64,000 nt of DNA, taken from the NCBI RefSeq assembly GCF_010723735.1, contig NZ_BLLB01000002.1, forward strand, positions 248,001 to 312,000, read 5' to 3'. The position numbers and the translations under genes are program-made. Numbering within the stretch: position 1 is the first letter of the stretch; the number at the start of each line of letters is the position of its first letter. Shown in pieces: positions 36,502 through 45,849 of this stretch. The notes below the pieces were generated by a model. That model saw nothing but the letters and a program-made list of their open reading frames with translations, had not been told where the DNA came from and did no database searches. Source of the DNA: Mycolicibacterium hippocampi. Lineage in GTDB: Bacteria; Actinomycetota; Actinomycetes; Mycobacteriales; Mycobacteriaceae.

Positions 36502-37304
36502 CCCTCTACCGTATGCGACGGATCCCCTCGTTCGTGGCGGGCTGGCGAACCAGGGGGCGAACTGGCCTGCGAACCGACGCGTGGACGTGATTCCAGCGCG
36601 ACCTCGTCGCCCAGGAACGGCTGCGGTAGGCGCCGCATCCGGCCCAGTCGTCCGGTGCCGGGCATCGAGGCCCACACCGCGAACGCCAGCACGGCGTCGA
36701 GGATCAGTGCCAGCGCGGTCACCATCAACGCCCCCACCAACGCGATGTGGAACTCCCGCACCTTGATGCCGTCGATCAGGTAGCGGCCCAGACCGCCGAG
36801 GCTGGCGTAGGCCGCGATGGTGGCGGTGGCGACGATCTGCAGCGTCGCGGTCCGCAGACCGCCGAGGATCAGCGGCAGCGCGTTCGGGGTCTCGACGCGC
36901 AGCAGGATCCGCGTTTCCGTCATCCCCATCGATCTGGCGGCATCCACCACTGCCCGGTCGACGTTCGCGATGCCGGAGTAGGTGCCGGCGAGCAGCGGCG
37001 GGATGCCCAGCAGCATCAGCGCGACGGTGGGCGGCACCAGGCCCAGGCCCCACAGCAGGACCCCGAGCAGCAGCACGCCCAGTGTCGGCAGCGCCCTCAG
37101 CGCGTTGACGCCGGTGACGACGACGAACGTGCCCCGGCCGGTGTGCCCGATCAGCATGCCGATCGGGACGGCGACCAGCACCGAGAAGAACGTCGCGATG
37201 ACCGTGTACTCGAGGTGCTCACCGATCCGCGCGCCCAGCCCCGCCGGGCCGACCCAGTTGGACGCGGTGAAGATGAACGACAGCGCCTGTTCGAGGAAGT
37301 TCAC
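36498..37304 (-). CDS. proZ: Compatible-solute ABC transporter permease
   Basis: A 268-aa ProW/OpuC-type permease with five or six spans and the loop 'DAARSMGMTETRILLRVETPNALPLILGG' for ATPase contact. The C-terminus is extended by a basic, Pro/Ser-rich tail of about 40 residues. A GTG start at 37304 overlaps the proW stop. It is the second permease of a glycine betaine/proline-betaine-type importer. Confidence 0.87.
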   Translation of the reverse strand: MNFLEQALSFIFTASNWVGPAGLGARIGEHLEYTVIATFFSVLVAVPIGMLIGHTGRGTFVVVTGVNALRALPTLGVLLLGVLLWGLGLVPPTVALMLLGIPPLLAGTYSGIANVDRAVVDAARSMGMTETRILLRVETPNALPLILGGLRTATLQIVATATIAAYASLGGLGRYLIDGIKVREFHIALVGALMVTALALILDAVLAFAVWASMPGTGRLGRMRRLPQPFLGDEVALESRPRVGSQASSPPGSPARHERGDPSHTVEG

Positions 37305-37951
37305 GCCGCGGCCGCCTTCTGCGCTCTGGTCCAAGGCGTCATGGCCTTGCCCGCCAACATGATCAGCGTGTCGATGACGATCGCCAGCACGAAGATCGCG
37401 ATGATCCCTGCGATGATCTGGTCACTCTTGTTGGACTGGTAGCCCTCGGTGAACCAGGTGCCCAGCCCGCCGATCCCGATGACCGAACCGACTGCCACCA
37501 TCGAAATGTTGGTGACCGCAACCACCCGAAGGCTGGCGATCAGCACGGGAACAGCCAGCGGCAGCTCGACTTTCAGCATCCTGATCAAGGGCCGGTAGCC
37601 GACGGCGGTGGCGGCGTCGCGGACCGGTTCGGGAACCGCGTCCAGAGCCTCGGGCACCGCGCGCACCAGAAGTGCTGTCGTGTAGAGCGTCAACGCGACG
37701 ATGACGTTGGCCTCGTCGAGGATCCGGGTCGGGATGATCAGCGGTAGCACGACGAACAGCGCCAGCGACGGGATCGTGAAGATGATGCTCGCGGTGACGG
37801 TGGTCAGTCTGCGCAGCGTCCTGGTGCGCTGCACCAGCGCGCCCAACGGCACGGCGATCAGCAGTCCGAGCACGATCGGGACAAGCGAGAGCCGCAGGTG
37901 GATGACCGTCAGCTCCCACCCGTCGTCGAGGTTGTGCAGCAGATAGTTCAC
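37301..37951 (-). CDS. proW: Compatible-solute ABC transporter permease
   Basis: A 216-aa permease with 'VRAVPEALDAVPEPVRDAATAVGYRP' as the ATPase-contact loop and about five spans. It overlaps proV upstream and proZ downstream by four bases each. It pairs with ProZ to form the membrane channel. Confidence 0.88.
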   Translation of the reverse strand: MNYLLHNLDDGWELTVIHLRLSLVPIVLGLLIAVPLGALVQRTRTLRRLTTVTASIIFTIPSLALFVVLPLIIPTRILDEANVIVALTLYTTALLVRAVPEALDAVPEPVRDAATAVGYRPLIRMLKVELPLAVPVLIASLRVVAVTNISMVAVGSVIGIGGLGTWFTEGYQSNKSDQIIAGIIAIFVLAIVIDTLIMLAGKAMTPWTRAQKAAAA

Positions 37952-39045
37952 GGTGACCGCTGCTGTTTCAGAGCGTCGAGCACGTCGTCAGCGAGCACAC
38001 CGCCGATCGGCATACCGCCGGCGTCCACGGCCACCCCGAGTCCGGACGGCGAGGACAGCGCGGCGTCGAGCGCCTGGCGCAGCGAATCTTCCGGGCGGAA
38101 CAGCGAGCCGCCGGCAGTTGTACTGTCGTACAACGACTTCCCGGACCGGTGCAATGTCACGCCGGCACCGTCTATCCACGCATACGGGGCGCCGTCCGGT
38201 CTGGTCACCAGCACCCACTCCCCGTCGCGGAGCTCGAGGCCGTCGACTCCGGCCTCGTCCGTCGCCCGGATGTCGTGCATCCGAAGGCCGGTGGCATGCC
38301 GAAACTGCAGACCCCGGTATCCGCGGTCGGCACCGATGAACCCGGCGACGAAATCGTTTGCCGGGTTGGACAGCAGGCGCTGCGGTTCGTCGTACTGTTG
38401 CAGCACGCCGCCACGTCCGAACACGGCGACGGTGTCACCGATCTTGATCGCTTCGTCGATGTCGTGGGTGACGAAAACGATCGTCTTGTGCAATTCGCTC
38501 TGCAGGCGCAGGATCTCGGTCTGCAGCTCTTCGCGCACCACCGGGTCGACGGCACTGAACGGCTCGTCCATCAGCAGGATCGGCGGGTCAGCGGCCAGCG
38601 CGCGGGCCACCCCGACACGCTGCTGCTGACCGCCCGACAGCTGTGCCGGATAGCGGTCGGCGAGCTTCAGGTCCAGCCCGACCCGTTCGAGAACCCCCAG
38701 GGCGGCCTTGCGCGCCGAGCGTCGCGACTCACCCTTGAGCACGGGCACTGTCGCGACGTTGTCGACGACCCGCAGGTGCGGCATCAGCCCGGCGCTCTGG
38801 ATGACGTATCCGATGCCGAGGCGCAGCTTCACCGGATCGACCTTGCTGACGTCCTCGCCGTTGACCGTCAGCGTGCCCGAGGTCGGCTCGATCATCCGGT
38901 TGATCATCCGCATCGAGGTCGTCTTGCCGCAGCCCGACGGACCGACGAAGACCACGAGGTTCCCGTCGGGCACGACCAGGTCGAGGTCGTCGACAGCTAC
39001 TGTGCCGTCAGGGTACTGCTTTGTGACACCGGCGAATTCGATCAT
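37948..39045 (-). CDS. proV: Compatible-solute ABC transporter ATPase
   Basis: A 365-aa ATPase: Walker A 'GPSGCGKTT', signature 'LSGGQQQR', Walker B 'ILLMDEPFSAVDP', switch 'VTHDIDEA'. A C-terminal region of about 120 residues resembles the CBS-type regulatory tail of ProV/OpuCA. It starts 16 bp after the proX stop. It is a paralogue of the ATPase at 6852. Confidence 0.9.
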   Translation of the reverse strand: MIEFAGVTKQYPDGTVAVDDLDLVVPDGNLVVFVGPSGCGKTTSMRMINRMIEPTSGTLTVNGEDVSKVDPVKLRLGIGYVIQSAGLMPHLRVVDNVATVPVLKGESRRSARKAALGVLERVGLDLKLADRYPAQLSGGQQQRVGVARALAADPPILLMDEPFSAVDPVVREELQTEILRLQSELHKTIVFVTHDIDEAIKIGDTVAVFGRGGVLQQYDEPQRLLSNPANDFVAGFIGADRGYRGLQFRHATGLRMHDIRATDEAGVDGLELRDGEWVLVTRPDGAPYAWIDGAGVTLHRSGKSLYDSTTAGGSLFRPEDSLRQALDAALSSPSGLGVAVDAGGMPIGGVLADDVLDALKQQRSP

Positions 39046-39061
39046 CGATATCCTCTGCTGC

Positions 39062-40000
39062 TCACGGCTGGAGCGGTGTGTCGAAGCCCTTGTCCCGTAC
39101 CCAGTTCTCTGCGGCCTCGTCCGGGTTGATGCCGGCGTTGCCGGATGTCTCCGTGTTCAGCGCGATCAGGTCCTCGGTGGTCAGCTCGGCCGAGACCGCG
39201 TCGAGCACGGTCTTGAGTTCGTCGGACTTCTTCTGCGAACTGACCAGCGGCACCACGTTGGCGGCCAGGAAATTGTTCTCCGGATCCTCCAGAACCACCA
39301 GGTTGTTCTCCTGGATTGCCGGCGACGTGCTGAAGATGTTGGCTGCGGTCACCGTTCCGTCGGTCAGCGCCCGCACTGTCGCCGGTCCGCCGCCGTCGCT
39401 GATCGCGATGAAGTTGCTCGGCGCCACATCGAGTCCGTACTTCTCCCGCAGCCCAGGGATTCCCTCGGCGCGGTTGAGGAACTCCGACGGGCCACCGAAC
39501 TTGACCTCGGCGGAGTGCGCCGCCAGATCGCCGATCGTCGTGAGGTTCCAGCGCTGCGCGGTCTCCTCGCTGACCGCGACGGTGTCCTTGTCCTCGGCCG
39601 GCGAAGGGTTGAGGATCGACAGGTCACCGGGCAGTGTGCGGAACAGCGCCAGCAGCACGTCATCCGGGGTGGTGACCGTGGTCTCGGGGTCGAAGTACTG
39701 CAACAGGTTCCCGGTGTACTCGGGGATCAGGTCGATCGAGTTGTCCTGCACCGCCGGGATGTAGGTCTCCCGGCTGCCGATGCCGAACTGCCTGCCCACC
39801 GTGAAGCCGTTGGCCTCCAGTGCCTGTGCGTAGATCTCGCCGATGATCTTCGATTCCGGGAAGTCGGCCGATCCGACCACGATCGATTTCAGATCGCCGG
39901 AGACCTCACCACCACCCAGCGGGTTCGAGCTACCACAGCCGGCGAGGGCGATCATCAGGGCCATCAGGCCTGCTGACGCCGCAAGCATCCGGTACCGCAT
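39062..40000 (-). CDS. proX: Compatible-solute-binding lipoprotein
   Basis: About 312 aa from the ATG at 40000, which gives a standard signal peptide (MRYRMLAASAGLMALMIALAGC) with lipobox IALAGC; an ATG at 40060 would add 20 residues. The mature domain 'SIVVGSADFPESKIIGEIYAQAL' and 'IDLIPEYTGNLLQYF' is the OpuAC/ProX fold for quaternary amines. It heads the proXVWZ operon. Confidence 0.88.
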   Translation of the reverse strand: MRYRMLAASAGLMALMIALAGCGSSNPLGGGEVSGDLKSIVVGSADFPESKIIGEIYAQALEANGFTVGRQFGIGSRETYIPAVQDNSIDLIPEYTGNLLQYFDPETTVTTPDDVLLALFRTLPGDLSILNPSPAEDKDTVAVSEETAQRWNLTTIGDLAAHSAEVKFGGPSEFLNRAEGIPGLREKYGLDVAPSNFIAISDGGGPATVRALTDGTVTAANIFSTSPAIQENNLVVLEDPENNFLAANVVPLVSSQKKSDELKTVLDAVSAELTTEDLIALNTETSGNAGINPDEAAENWVRDKGFDTPLQP

Positions 40001-40114
40001 TCTCGGTCGGGAACATCTCACTGCGGCGTCCTTTCGCCTCGGCAGACCTTTCGTGACCATAACTCCATCAGCGTGGAGGTTTCATTCGAAGGGCAAAAGG
40101 GCAAAAATGGAGCC

Positions 40115-40471
40115 ATGTCCAGCGAACCGTTCGCGTCGGCCGATACGCCGCCTGAAGGATCTCATCCGGTCCCGCCGGCAACCGGGCGCGCAGCGCCTCC
40201 CCCCGAGTCGGCGGTGAAGTTCACCAAGGCCGCCGCCATGTGGGGGTCGCTGGTCTTGGGCTTCCTGGTTCTGATCGTTCTGCTGATCTTCATCGCGCAG
40301 AACACCGAGTCGGCGGAGTTCGCCTTCCTCGGCTGGCATTGGTCGCTGCCGCTGGGGGTGGCGATCCTGTTCGCGGCGGTGGCCGGCGGGTTGCTCACCG
40401 TGGCGGTGGGCGCGGTGCGGATCCACCAGTTGCGGCGCGCGGCGAAGACGAACCTCAAGGCCGGTCTGTAG
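40115..40471 (+). CDS. LapA-domain (DUF1049) membrane protein
   Basis: A 118-aa protein with a Pro-rich cytoplasmic N-terminus and two membrane helices ('WGSLVLGFLVLIVLLIFIAQN' and 'WSLPLGVAILFAAVAGGLLTVAVGAV'), separated by the short 'TESAEFAFLGWHW' hairpin. This is the DUF1049/LapA layout. The ATG at 40115 follows GGAG. In M. tuberculosis, Rv3760 holds the same place. Function unknown. Confidence 0.82.
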   Translation: MSSEPFASADTPPEGSHPVPPATGRAAPPPESAVKFTKAAAMWGSLVLGFLVLIVLLIFIAQNTESAEFAFLGWHWSLPLGVAILFAAVAGGLLTVAVGAVRIHQLRRAAKTNLKAGL

Positions 40472-40474
40472 CGG

Positions 40475-41296
40475 TCACCGGATCGACACCAGTTGTTCGA
40501 CCGAATCCCGCGGCAGGTCGCCGTCGACCGTCGCCGTGACCGTCATGTTGTTCAGCGTGATGGCGCCCTTGTGGTTGTCCAGGAACGCGGTGTCCGCCGC
40601 ATCACGGCCGGTCGCGATCCGCACCAGCGACTGCCGCGGAGCCAGGCAGGTGGCATCGACCACCCGCCACTGTCCGTCGACGAACGCCTCTGCCACCGCG
40701 TGGAAATCCATCGGCTGACAGCCCGGCGCGTACACCGAGACCAGCCGGGCGGGCACGTTCACCGCGCGCAGCAGCGCGATCACCAGATGGGCGTAGTCGC
40801 GGCACACCCCGGCTCCGGCCAGCACCGTGTCGGCGGCACCGTCGATCGGGTCGCTGGATCCGGGCACGTAGCTCAACCGGGTGCCCACCCAGGACGACAC
40901 CTTCTCCAGCAGGGTGGCGGTGTCGGCGAACTCGCCGAACTCGGTTGCGGCGAAACCGAAGAACTTGTCGGCCTCGGCGTAGCGGCTGGGCCGCAGATAG
41001 GTCGACAGGTCGATGTCGCGCAGCGGCGCCGGATCGGCATGGCCGAGGACGGTGGCGGAGTACCGGACCTCGAGATTGCCCACCGTGGCGTCGAACTTGT
41101 GGATCCGGTTGCCGTGTTCGCCCGAGATCTCCTGAACCCCCGTAGGTCCGGTGGACGGAATCTCCTTGCCGTCCAACACGAATGTCAGTGACTCGGTGAC
41201 CTCTGCGCCCGGTTGCGGAGCCACCGCGATCTGGAACTCGAGTGTGGTCGGCGCGGTGATTTCCACGTCCAACTCCGCAGCGACATCACGCTTCAT
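40475..41296 (-). CDS. Transglutaminase-like domain protein
   Basis: A 273-aa protein. An N-terminal beta-sandwich ('ITAPTTLEFQIAVAPQPGAEV') precedes a transglutaminase-like core with catalytic Cys in 'GAGVCRDYAHLVIALLRAVNVPAR', His in 'MDFHAVAEAFVDGQWRVVDAT' and Asp in the same strand. Such bacterial proteins are thought to act as cysteine proteases or peptide amidases rather than cross-linkers. Start at 41296. It is convergent with the LapA gene (3-bp gap). Confidence 0.82.
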   Translation of the reverse strand: MKRDVAAELDVEITAPTTLEFQIAVAPQPGAEVTESLTFVLDGKEIPSTGPTGVQEISGEHGNRIHKFDATVGNLEVRYSATVLGHADPAPLRDIDLSTYLRPSRYAEADKFFGFAATEFGEFADTATLLEKVSSWVGTRLSYVPGSSDPIDGAADTVLAGAGVCRDYAHLVIALLRAVNVPARLVSVYAPGCQPMDFHAVAEAFVDGQWRVVDATCLAPRQSLVRIATGRDAADTAFLDNHKGAITLNNMTVTATVDGDLPRDSVEQLVSIR

Positions 41297-41388
41297 GGCC
41301 GCACGCCTTCTTCCGATTCGGGGGAACAGTCTCACGGCGCTTCTTCGGGCCACGCGACCTTCTACCCACGCAGACTAGGAGCGAAACG

Positions 41389-42408
41389 TCAGGAAAGCTC
41401 GGTGAGTCCCGCGGCGATCAGCGGCGCCACCGCCTCGGCCACCTTGTCGGTGTCGTCGGTGACCCCGCTCTCGCGGGCCCGGTAGGCGATGCCCGCCCCG
41501 ATGATGGCGAGCTTGAAGTAGGCCAGCGCCATGTAGAAGTCCCAGTGGTCCAGTTCCTGACCGGCAGCTTTGGCGTACTTCTCGGCGAGCACGTCGGCCG
41601 GTGGGATCAACTCGCTGGCCCATGCGGCGTCGGCGTGCACCAGGTGGAACGTCGGGTGCCGGTACACGCACATCAGCGCGGCGTCGCTGAGCGGGTCACC
41701 GAGCGTCGACATCTCCCAGTCCAGGACGGCGACCACCCTGGTGGGGTCCTCGGCGTCGAGGATGGTGTTGTCGATGCGGTAGTCGCCGTGCACGATGGCC
41801 GACCGGCTCTGCGCGGGCAGGGCCTCGCCGAGCCTGGTGTGTAGCCTGCGAACGTCGTCGTCGCACGGGTCGTCGTCGCGCCTGACCAGATCCCACTGCG
41901 ACCCCCAGCGCCGCACCTGGCGCTCGAGGTAGCCGCTGGGCCTGCCGAAATCGCCCAGCCCGACCGCGTCGGGGTCGACCGCGTGCAGGTCGGCGAGCAC
42001 GGCGATCAGCGAGTCGACGCAGGATTCGATGGTGGCCCTGTCTCCGAGCGCCTCGAGCTGGTCGGTGTGACGCACCACCCGGCCCGGCACGTACTCCACC
42101 ATCTGGAACGGTGCACCGAGCACGGAGTCGTCGTTACGCATCGTCACCGCGCGGGCGACCGGCACCGGCGTCCCGGCCAGTGCCGCAACCACCTTGTACT
42201 CGCGAGCCATGTCGTGCGCGGACGGTGTGAGGCCGTGCAGCGGAGGTCGACGCAGCACCCACCGCGACGCGTCGTCGGACACCAGGAAGGTCAGGTTGGA
42301 CCGACCGCCGGAGACCAGTTCCGCGCGCAACTCTCCGGTGCGCGGGATCCCGGTCTCGCGCAGGTGTCGATCCAGGGCGGCCAGATCGAGGCCATCGAGA
42401 TCAGTCAC
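41389..42408 (-). CDS. fadE36: Kinase-like phosphotransferase ('FadE36' family)
   Basis: A 339-aa APH-fold protein of the ACAD10/11 kinase-domain type. It has 'VHGDYRIDNTI' (catalytic loop) and 'VAVLDWEMSTLGDPLSDAA' (metal Asp). The M. tuberculosis equivalent Rv3761c is named fadE36, but nothing in this sequence resembles an acyl-CoA dehydrogenase fold; the name reflects similarity to the kinase part of ACAD10/11 proteins. It may phosphorylate a 4-hydroxyacyl-CoA. A phosphatase-fold gene lies 45 bp upstream on the same strand. Confidence 0.82.
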   Translation of the reverse strand: MTDLDGLDLAALDRHLRETGIPRTGELRAELVSGGRSNLTFLVSDDASRWVLRRPPLHGLTPSAHDMAREYKVVAALAGTPVPVARAVTMRNDDSVLGAPFQMVEYVPGRVVRHTDQLEALGDRATIESCVDSLIAVLADLHAVDPDAVGLGDFGRPSGYLERQVRRWGSQWDLVRRDDDPCDDDVRRLHTRLGEALPAQSRSAIVHGDYRIDNTILDAEDPTRVVAVLDWEMSTLGDPLSDAALMCVYRHPTFHLVHADAAWASELIPPADVLAEKYAKAAGQELDHWDFYMALAYFKLAIIGAGIAYRARESGVTDDTDKVAEAVAPLIAAGLTELS

Positions 42409-42453
42409 CGGACTTGTCTACCACCTGCAGCTGTCTGCTCTTCGCGCGAGCGC

Positions 42454-43059
42454 TCATCGCTGATTTCTGGGGAGTAAGTCCCATACGTGTTCGGTGGCGT
42501 TGACCCCTGCCACCGCGAGGCGGCCGGTGCGCGACGACAGCAGCCGGGTCACCGAGGCGTAGTCGACGTGGAACGACAGCAGCCGCTCGGTGCCCAGGAT
42601 CTGGTGCAGCAGCACGTTGATCACGCCGCCGTGGCTGAACACCGCGACGGTGTCATCGTGGTCGGCGGCGGCGACGAGGTCCGCGACGGCCGCGTCGACG
42701 CGTCCGAGGAACTCGGTCTCGTCGACACCGCTGGGCAGCTGTCCATTGATCAGCCTCTCCAGCTCCGCCGGGTTCTCCTTCGCGATCTGCTCCACCGGGA
42801 TGTAGTGGGCGAGGTCGCGGTCGTACTCGGCGAGACGTTCGTCGACCTCGACCCGCACCCCCAGCGCGTCGGCCAGCGGCTGCGCAGTCTCGATCGCGCG
42901 TACCTGCGGGCTGCTGACCACCCGCTGGATCGGGAACCGGGCCAGGGCGCCGGGCAACCTGCCCGCCTGCTCGGCGCCTTCGGCTGACAGATGTGGATCG
43001 GAACCCTGCCCGGGTTCGCTGCGTAGCGGTAGCGCATGTCGGACCAGAAGCAATTGCAC
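42454..43059 (-). CDS. Histidine phosphatase family protein
   Basis: A 201-aa protein starting with the phosphoglycerate-mutase-like RHG-type motif 'LLLVRHALPLRSE' (phospho-His acceptor). 'SSPQVRAIETAQPLADAL' and 'VAVFSHGGVINVLL' supply the second Arg and second catalytic His. GTG start at 43059. It precedes the kinase-like gene and could be co-transcribed with it. Substrate unknown. Confidence 0.82.
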   Translation of the reverse strand: MQLLLVRHALPLRSEPGQGSDPHLSAEGAEQAGRLPGALARFPIQRVVSSPQVRAIETAQPLADALGVRVEVDERLAEYDRDLAHYIPVEQIAKENPAELERLINGQLPSGVDETEFLGRVDAAVADLVAAADHDDTVAVFSHGGVINVLLHQILGTERLLSFHVDYASVTRLLSSRTGRLAVAGVNATEHVWDLLPRNQR

Positions 43060-43077
43060 CGTGACACCATATGGCCC

Positions 43078-43839
43078 GTGGACGGATATGCAGATCAGCT
43101 GTTCGACCTGACCGACCGGGTGGTGCTGATCACCGGCGGCAGCCGCGGCCTCGGCCGCGAGATGGCGTTCGCCGCCGCGCGGTGCGGTGCCGACGTCATC
43201 GTCGCGAGCCGCAAGTACGACGCGTGCGTGGCCACCGCCGAGGAGATCAGCGCAGCGACCGGCCGGGCGGCGTTCCCGTATCAGGTGCACGTCGGGCACT
43301 GGGACGAACTCGACGGGTTGGTCGACGCCTGCTACGACCGGTTCGGACGGATCGACGTGCTGGTCAACAACGCCGGCATGTCACCGCTCTACGACAAGCT
43401 CACCGACGTCACCGAGAGGCTGTTCGACGCGGTGATGAACCTCAACCTGAAGGGCCCCTTCCGGTTGTCGGCACTGGTCGGGGAACGGATGGTTGCTGCC
43501 GGCCGTGGGTCGATCATCAATGTCAGCACGCACGGTTCGCTGCGGCCGGAGCCTTTCTTCCTGCCCTACGCCGCATCGAAGGCCGGGCTGAACACTCTGA
43601 CCGAGGGGCTGGCGAGGGCGTTCGGTCCGACGGTGCGAGTCAACACGTTGATGCCCGGACCGTTCCTCACCGACGTCAGCAAGGCCTGGAACTTCGATGA
43701 CACTGCCACTCCCTTTGCGAGCAGCGCGTTGCAACGTGCGGCTGATCCCAGCGAAATCGTCGGTGCCGCGCTGTTTCTGATGTCAGACGCGTCGAGCTTC
43801 ACCACCGGTTCAATCCTGCGGGCAGACGGCGGGGCGTGA
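43078..43839 (+). CDS. Short-chain dehydrogenase/reductase
   Basis: A 253-aa SDR. 'VLITGGSRGLGREMA' is the cofactor loop, 'NNAG' follows, and the catalytic set is Ser in 'IINVSTHGS' with Y/K in 'YAASKAG'. 'ASRK' after the second strand suggests NADP(H). It ends in the usual 'TGSILRADGG'. The GTG at 43078 lies 18 bp from the divergent phosphatase start. Substrate unknown. Confidence 0.88.
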   Translation: MDGYADQLFDLTDRVVLITGGSRGLGREMAFAAARCGADVIVASRKYDACVATAEEISAATGRAAFPYQVHVGHWDELDGLVDACYDRFGRIDVLVNNAGMSPLYDKLTDVTERLFDAVMNLNLKGPFRLSALVGERMVAAGRGSIINVSTHGSLRPEPFFLPYAASKAGLNTLTEGLARAFGPTVRVNTLMPGPFLTDVSKAWNFDDTATPFASSALQRAADPSEIVGAALFLMSDASSFTTGSILRADGGA

Positions 43840-43924
43840 CCGGCCAACGGGGCCGTCTCGCCGAACTGAGGTTCCGGGCTGTGATCACAGGCCGGACAAC
43901 GACCGGGAACCTTGGTTCGGCGGA

Positions 43925-45817
43925 TCAGGGAGTGACGATGTTGAACCCGGGGTCGGGCTTGTCGAGCACGCTGACCAGGGACTCGAGAACCGAAGCGTCA
44001 CCGGTGATCTCCAGCCCGGGCGAGGTGTTGTCACCTGCCACCAGGGTCAGCAACCGCAGCTTGGTCGCCAGCCGCAGCGTCGCCTGCGCGGTCGCCTCGT
44101 CGGCGGGCGTCTTGCGGTAGACCAGCACGCCGTTGCGAAGACTCAGCCGGTAATTGGTCTCGATGTCGGAGAAGGTCACGTCGATGGTGAGGTCGAGATC
44201 CCACGCGCGCGGCCCGTCGACACTGATCGCCAGCAGGTCGAACATCTGCTCCGGCGACAGCTGGCTCGCCATCGACATCGACGTCGCAGTCGGGGTGCCG
44301 AAGTTGCCGTCGCGAAGCTCGGTGGCCCCGGCGAGGAAGAAGTTGCGCCAGGTCGCCGTCTCCGAGCCGTAGGCCAGCTGTTCGAGTGTGTCGGCGTAGA
44401 GCTGCCGCGCTCCGGCGTGGTTCTCGTCGGTGAACACCGCATGGTCGAGCAAGGTTGCCGCCCAACGGAAATCACCCTCGTCAAATGCCAACTGGGCGAT
44501 CTCGACGACACGGTCGAGGCCGCCCATCGCCGCGACGTACCGCGGCCCGATCGCCTCCGGTGGGTGCGGCCACAACCGGGCGGGGTTTCCGTCGAACCAG
44601 CCCATATAGCGCTGGTAGACGGCCTTGACGTTGTGGCTCACCGAGCCGTAGTACCCGCGCGCATGCCACGCCTGCTCCAACGCCGGCGGCATCACGAAGG
44701 TCTCGGCGATCTCGATCCCGGTGTATCCCTGGTTGAGCTGCCGCAGCGTCTGATCGTGCAGGTATGCGTACAGATCCCGCTGCAGGGACAGGAATTCGAC
44801 GATGCGGTCCTTGCCCCAGGTGGGCCAATGGTGCGAGGCGAACACCACGTCGGCGCGGTCGGCGAACGTGTCGATGGCCTCAGTGAGGTACCCGGCCCAG
44901 CCGTGCGGGTCGCGCACCAGGGCCCCGCGAAGCGTCAGCAGGTTGTGCAGGTTGTGGGTGGCGTTCTCGGCCATGCACAGCGCGCGGTAGCGCGGGAAGT
45001 AGAAGTGCATCTCGGCCGGGGCCTCGGTGCCCGGCGCCATCTGGAACTCGATCTCGACGCCGTCGACGGTGTGGGTCTCCCCCGTCTCCCGGATGTCGAT
45101 CGTCGGCACGATGATGGCCACCTCACCCGTCGACGGGGTCTGCCCGAGCCCACACCCAACCTGGCCCTGGGGTCCGCGTTCCAGCGCCGCGCCGTACATG
45201 TAACCGGCGCGGCGCGCCATCGCCGTCCCGGCGTACACGTTCTCCTGCACCGCGTGTTCGGTGAAGCCCTCCGGGGCGAGCACCGCGACCTTTCCGGCGT
45301 CGACGTCGTCCTGCGTCGTAACGCCGAGAACCCCGCCGAAGTGGTCGACGTGGCTGTGGGTATAAATGACCGCCCTGACGGCACGATCCCCACGATGCTG
45401 GCGGTACAGCGCCAGCGCCGCCGCGGCGGTCTCGGTGGACACCAGCGGGTCGATCACGATGATGCCGGTGTCCCCCTCGACGAAGGTGATGTTCGACAGG
45501 TCGAATCCGCGCACCTGGTAGATGCCTTCGACGACTTCGTAGAGCCCCTGCTTGGCCACCAGGGCCGACTGCCGCCACAGGCTGGGGTGCACGCTCGTCG
45601 GCGCATCACCGGTCAGGAAGGCGTAGACGTCGTTGTCCCACACCACCCGTCCATCGGCGGCGGTGATCACGCACGGCTGTTGGGAGGCGATGAATCCCCG
45701 GTCGGCGTCGGTGAAGTCTCTGGTGTCGTCGAACGGTAGCGCGCCCAGATGCTCGCGGTGGGCGGCTTCGATGGTCGGAGTCGGCGGCTTGTTCTGCATG
45801 TCTTCAGAGATTGCCAC
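43925..45817 (-). CDS. Alkyl sulfatase (SdsA1-like MBL enzyme)
   Basis: A 630-aa enzyme. The binuclear zinc motif THSHVDHFGG begins at T153 (H154, H156, D158, H159), and 'MAENATHNLHNLLTLRGA' and 'FASHHWPTWG' add later ligands. A C-terminal SCP2-like lipid-binding domain ('MFDLLAISVDGPRAWD') completes the SdsA1 architecture. It hydrolyses linear or branched alkyl sulfates to alcohols. No signal peptide is visible. Rv3762c holds this place in M. tuberculosis. Confidence 0.9.
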   Translation of the reverse strand: MAISEDMQNKPPTPTIEAAHREHLGALPFDDTRDFTDADRGFIASQQPCVITAADGRVVWDNDVYAFLTGDAPTSVHPSLWRQSALVAKQGLYEVVEGIYQVRGFDLSNITFVEGDTGIIVIDPLVSTETAAAALALYRQHRGDRAVRAVIYTHSHVDHFGGVLGVTTQDDVDAGKVAVLAPEGFTEHAVQENVYAGTAMARRAGYMYGAALERGPQGQVGCGLGQTPSTGEVAIIVPTIDIRETGETHTVDGVEIEFQMAPGTEAPAEMHFYFPRYRALCMAENATHNLHNLLTLRGALVRDPHGWAGYLTEAIDTFADRADVVFASHHWPTWGKDRIVEFLSLQRDLYAYLHDQTLRQLNQGYTGIEIAETFVMPPALEQAWHARGYYGSVSHNVKAVYQRYMGWFDGNPARLWPHPPEAIGPRYVAAMGGLDRVVEIAQLAFDEGDFRWAATLLDHAVFTDENHAGARQLYADTLEQLAYGSETATWRNFFLAGATELRDGNFGTPTATSMSMASQLSPEQMFDLLAISVDGPRAWDLDLTIDVTFSDIETNYRLSLRNGVLVYRKTPADEATAQATLRLATKLRLLTLVAGDNTSPGLEITGDASVLESLVSVLDKPDPGFNIVTP

Positions 45818-45849
45818 GCCGGTGGCGTCCCCGGTGGTTGACTGGCGTA

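Noticed and set aside
35899..37053. 384-codon version of the DUF1089 gene
   Set aside because: The extra N-terminal 184 codons overlap proZ in another frame; GAGGG and an ATGA junction mark the start at 36501.
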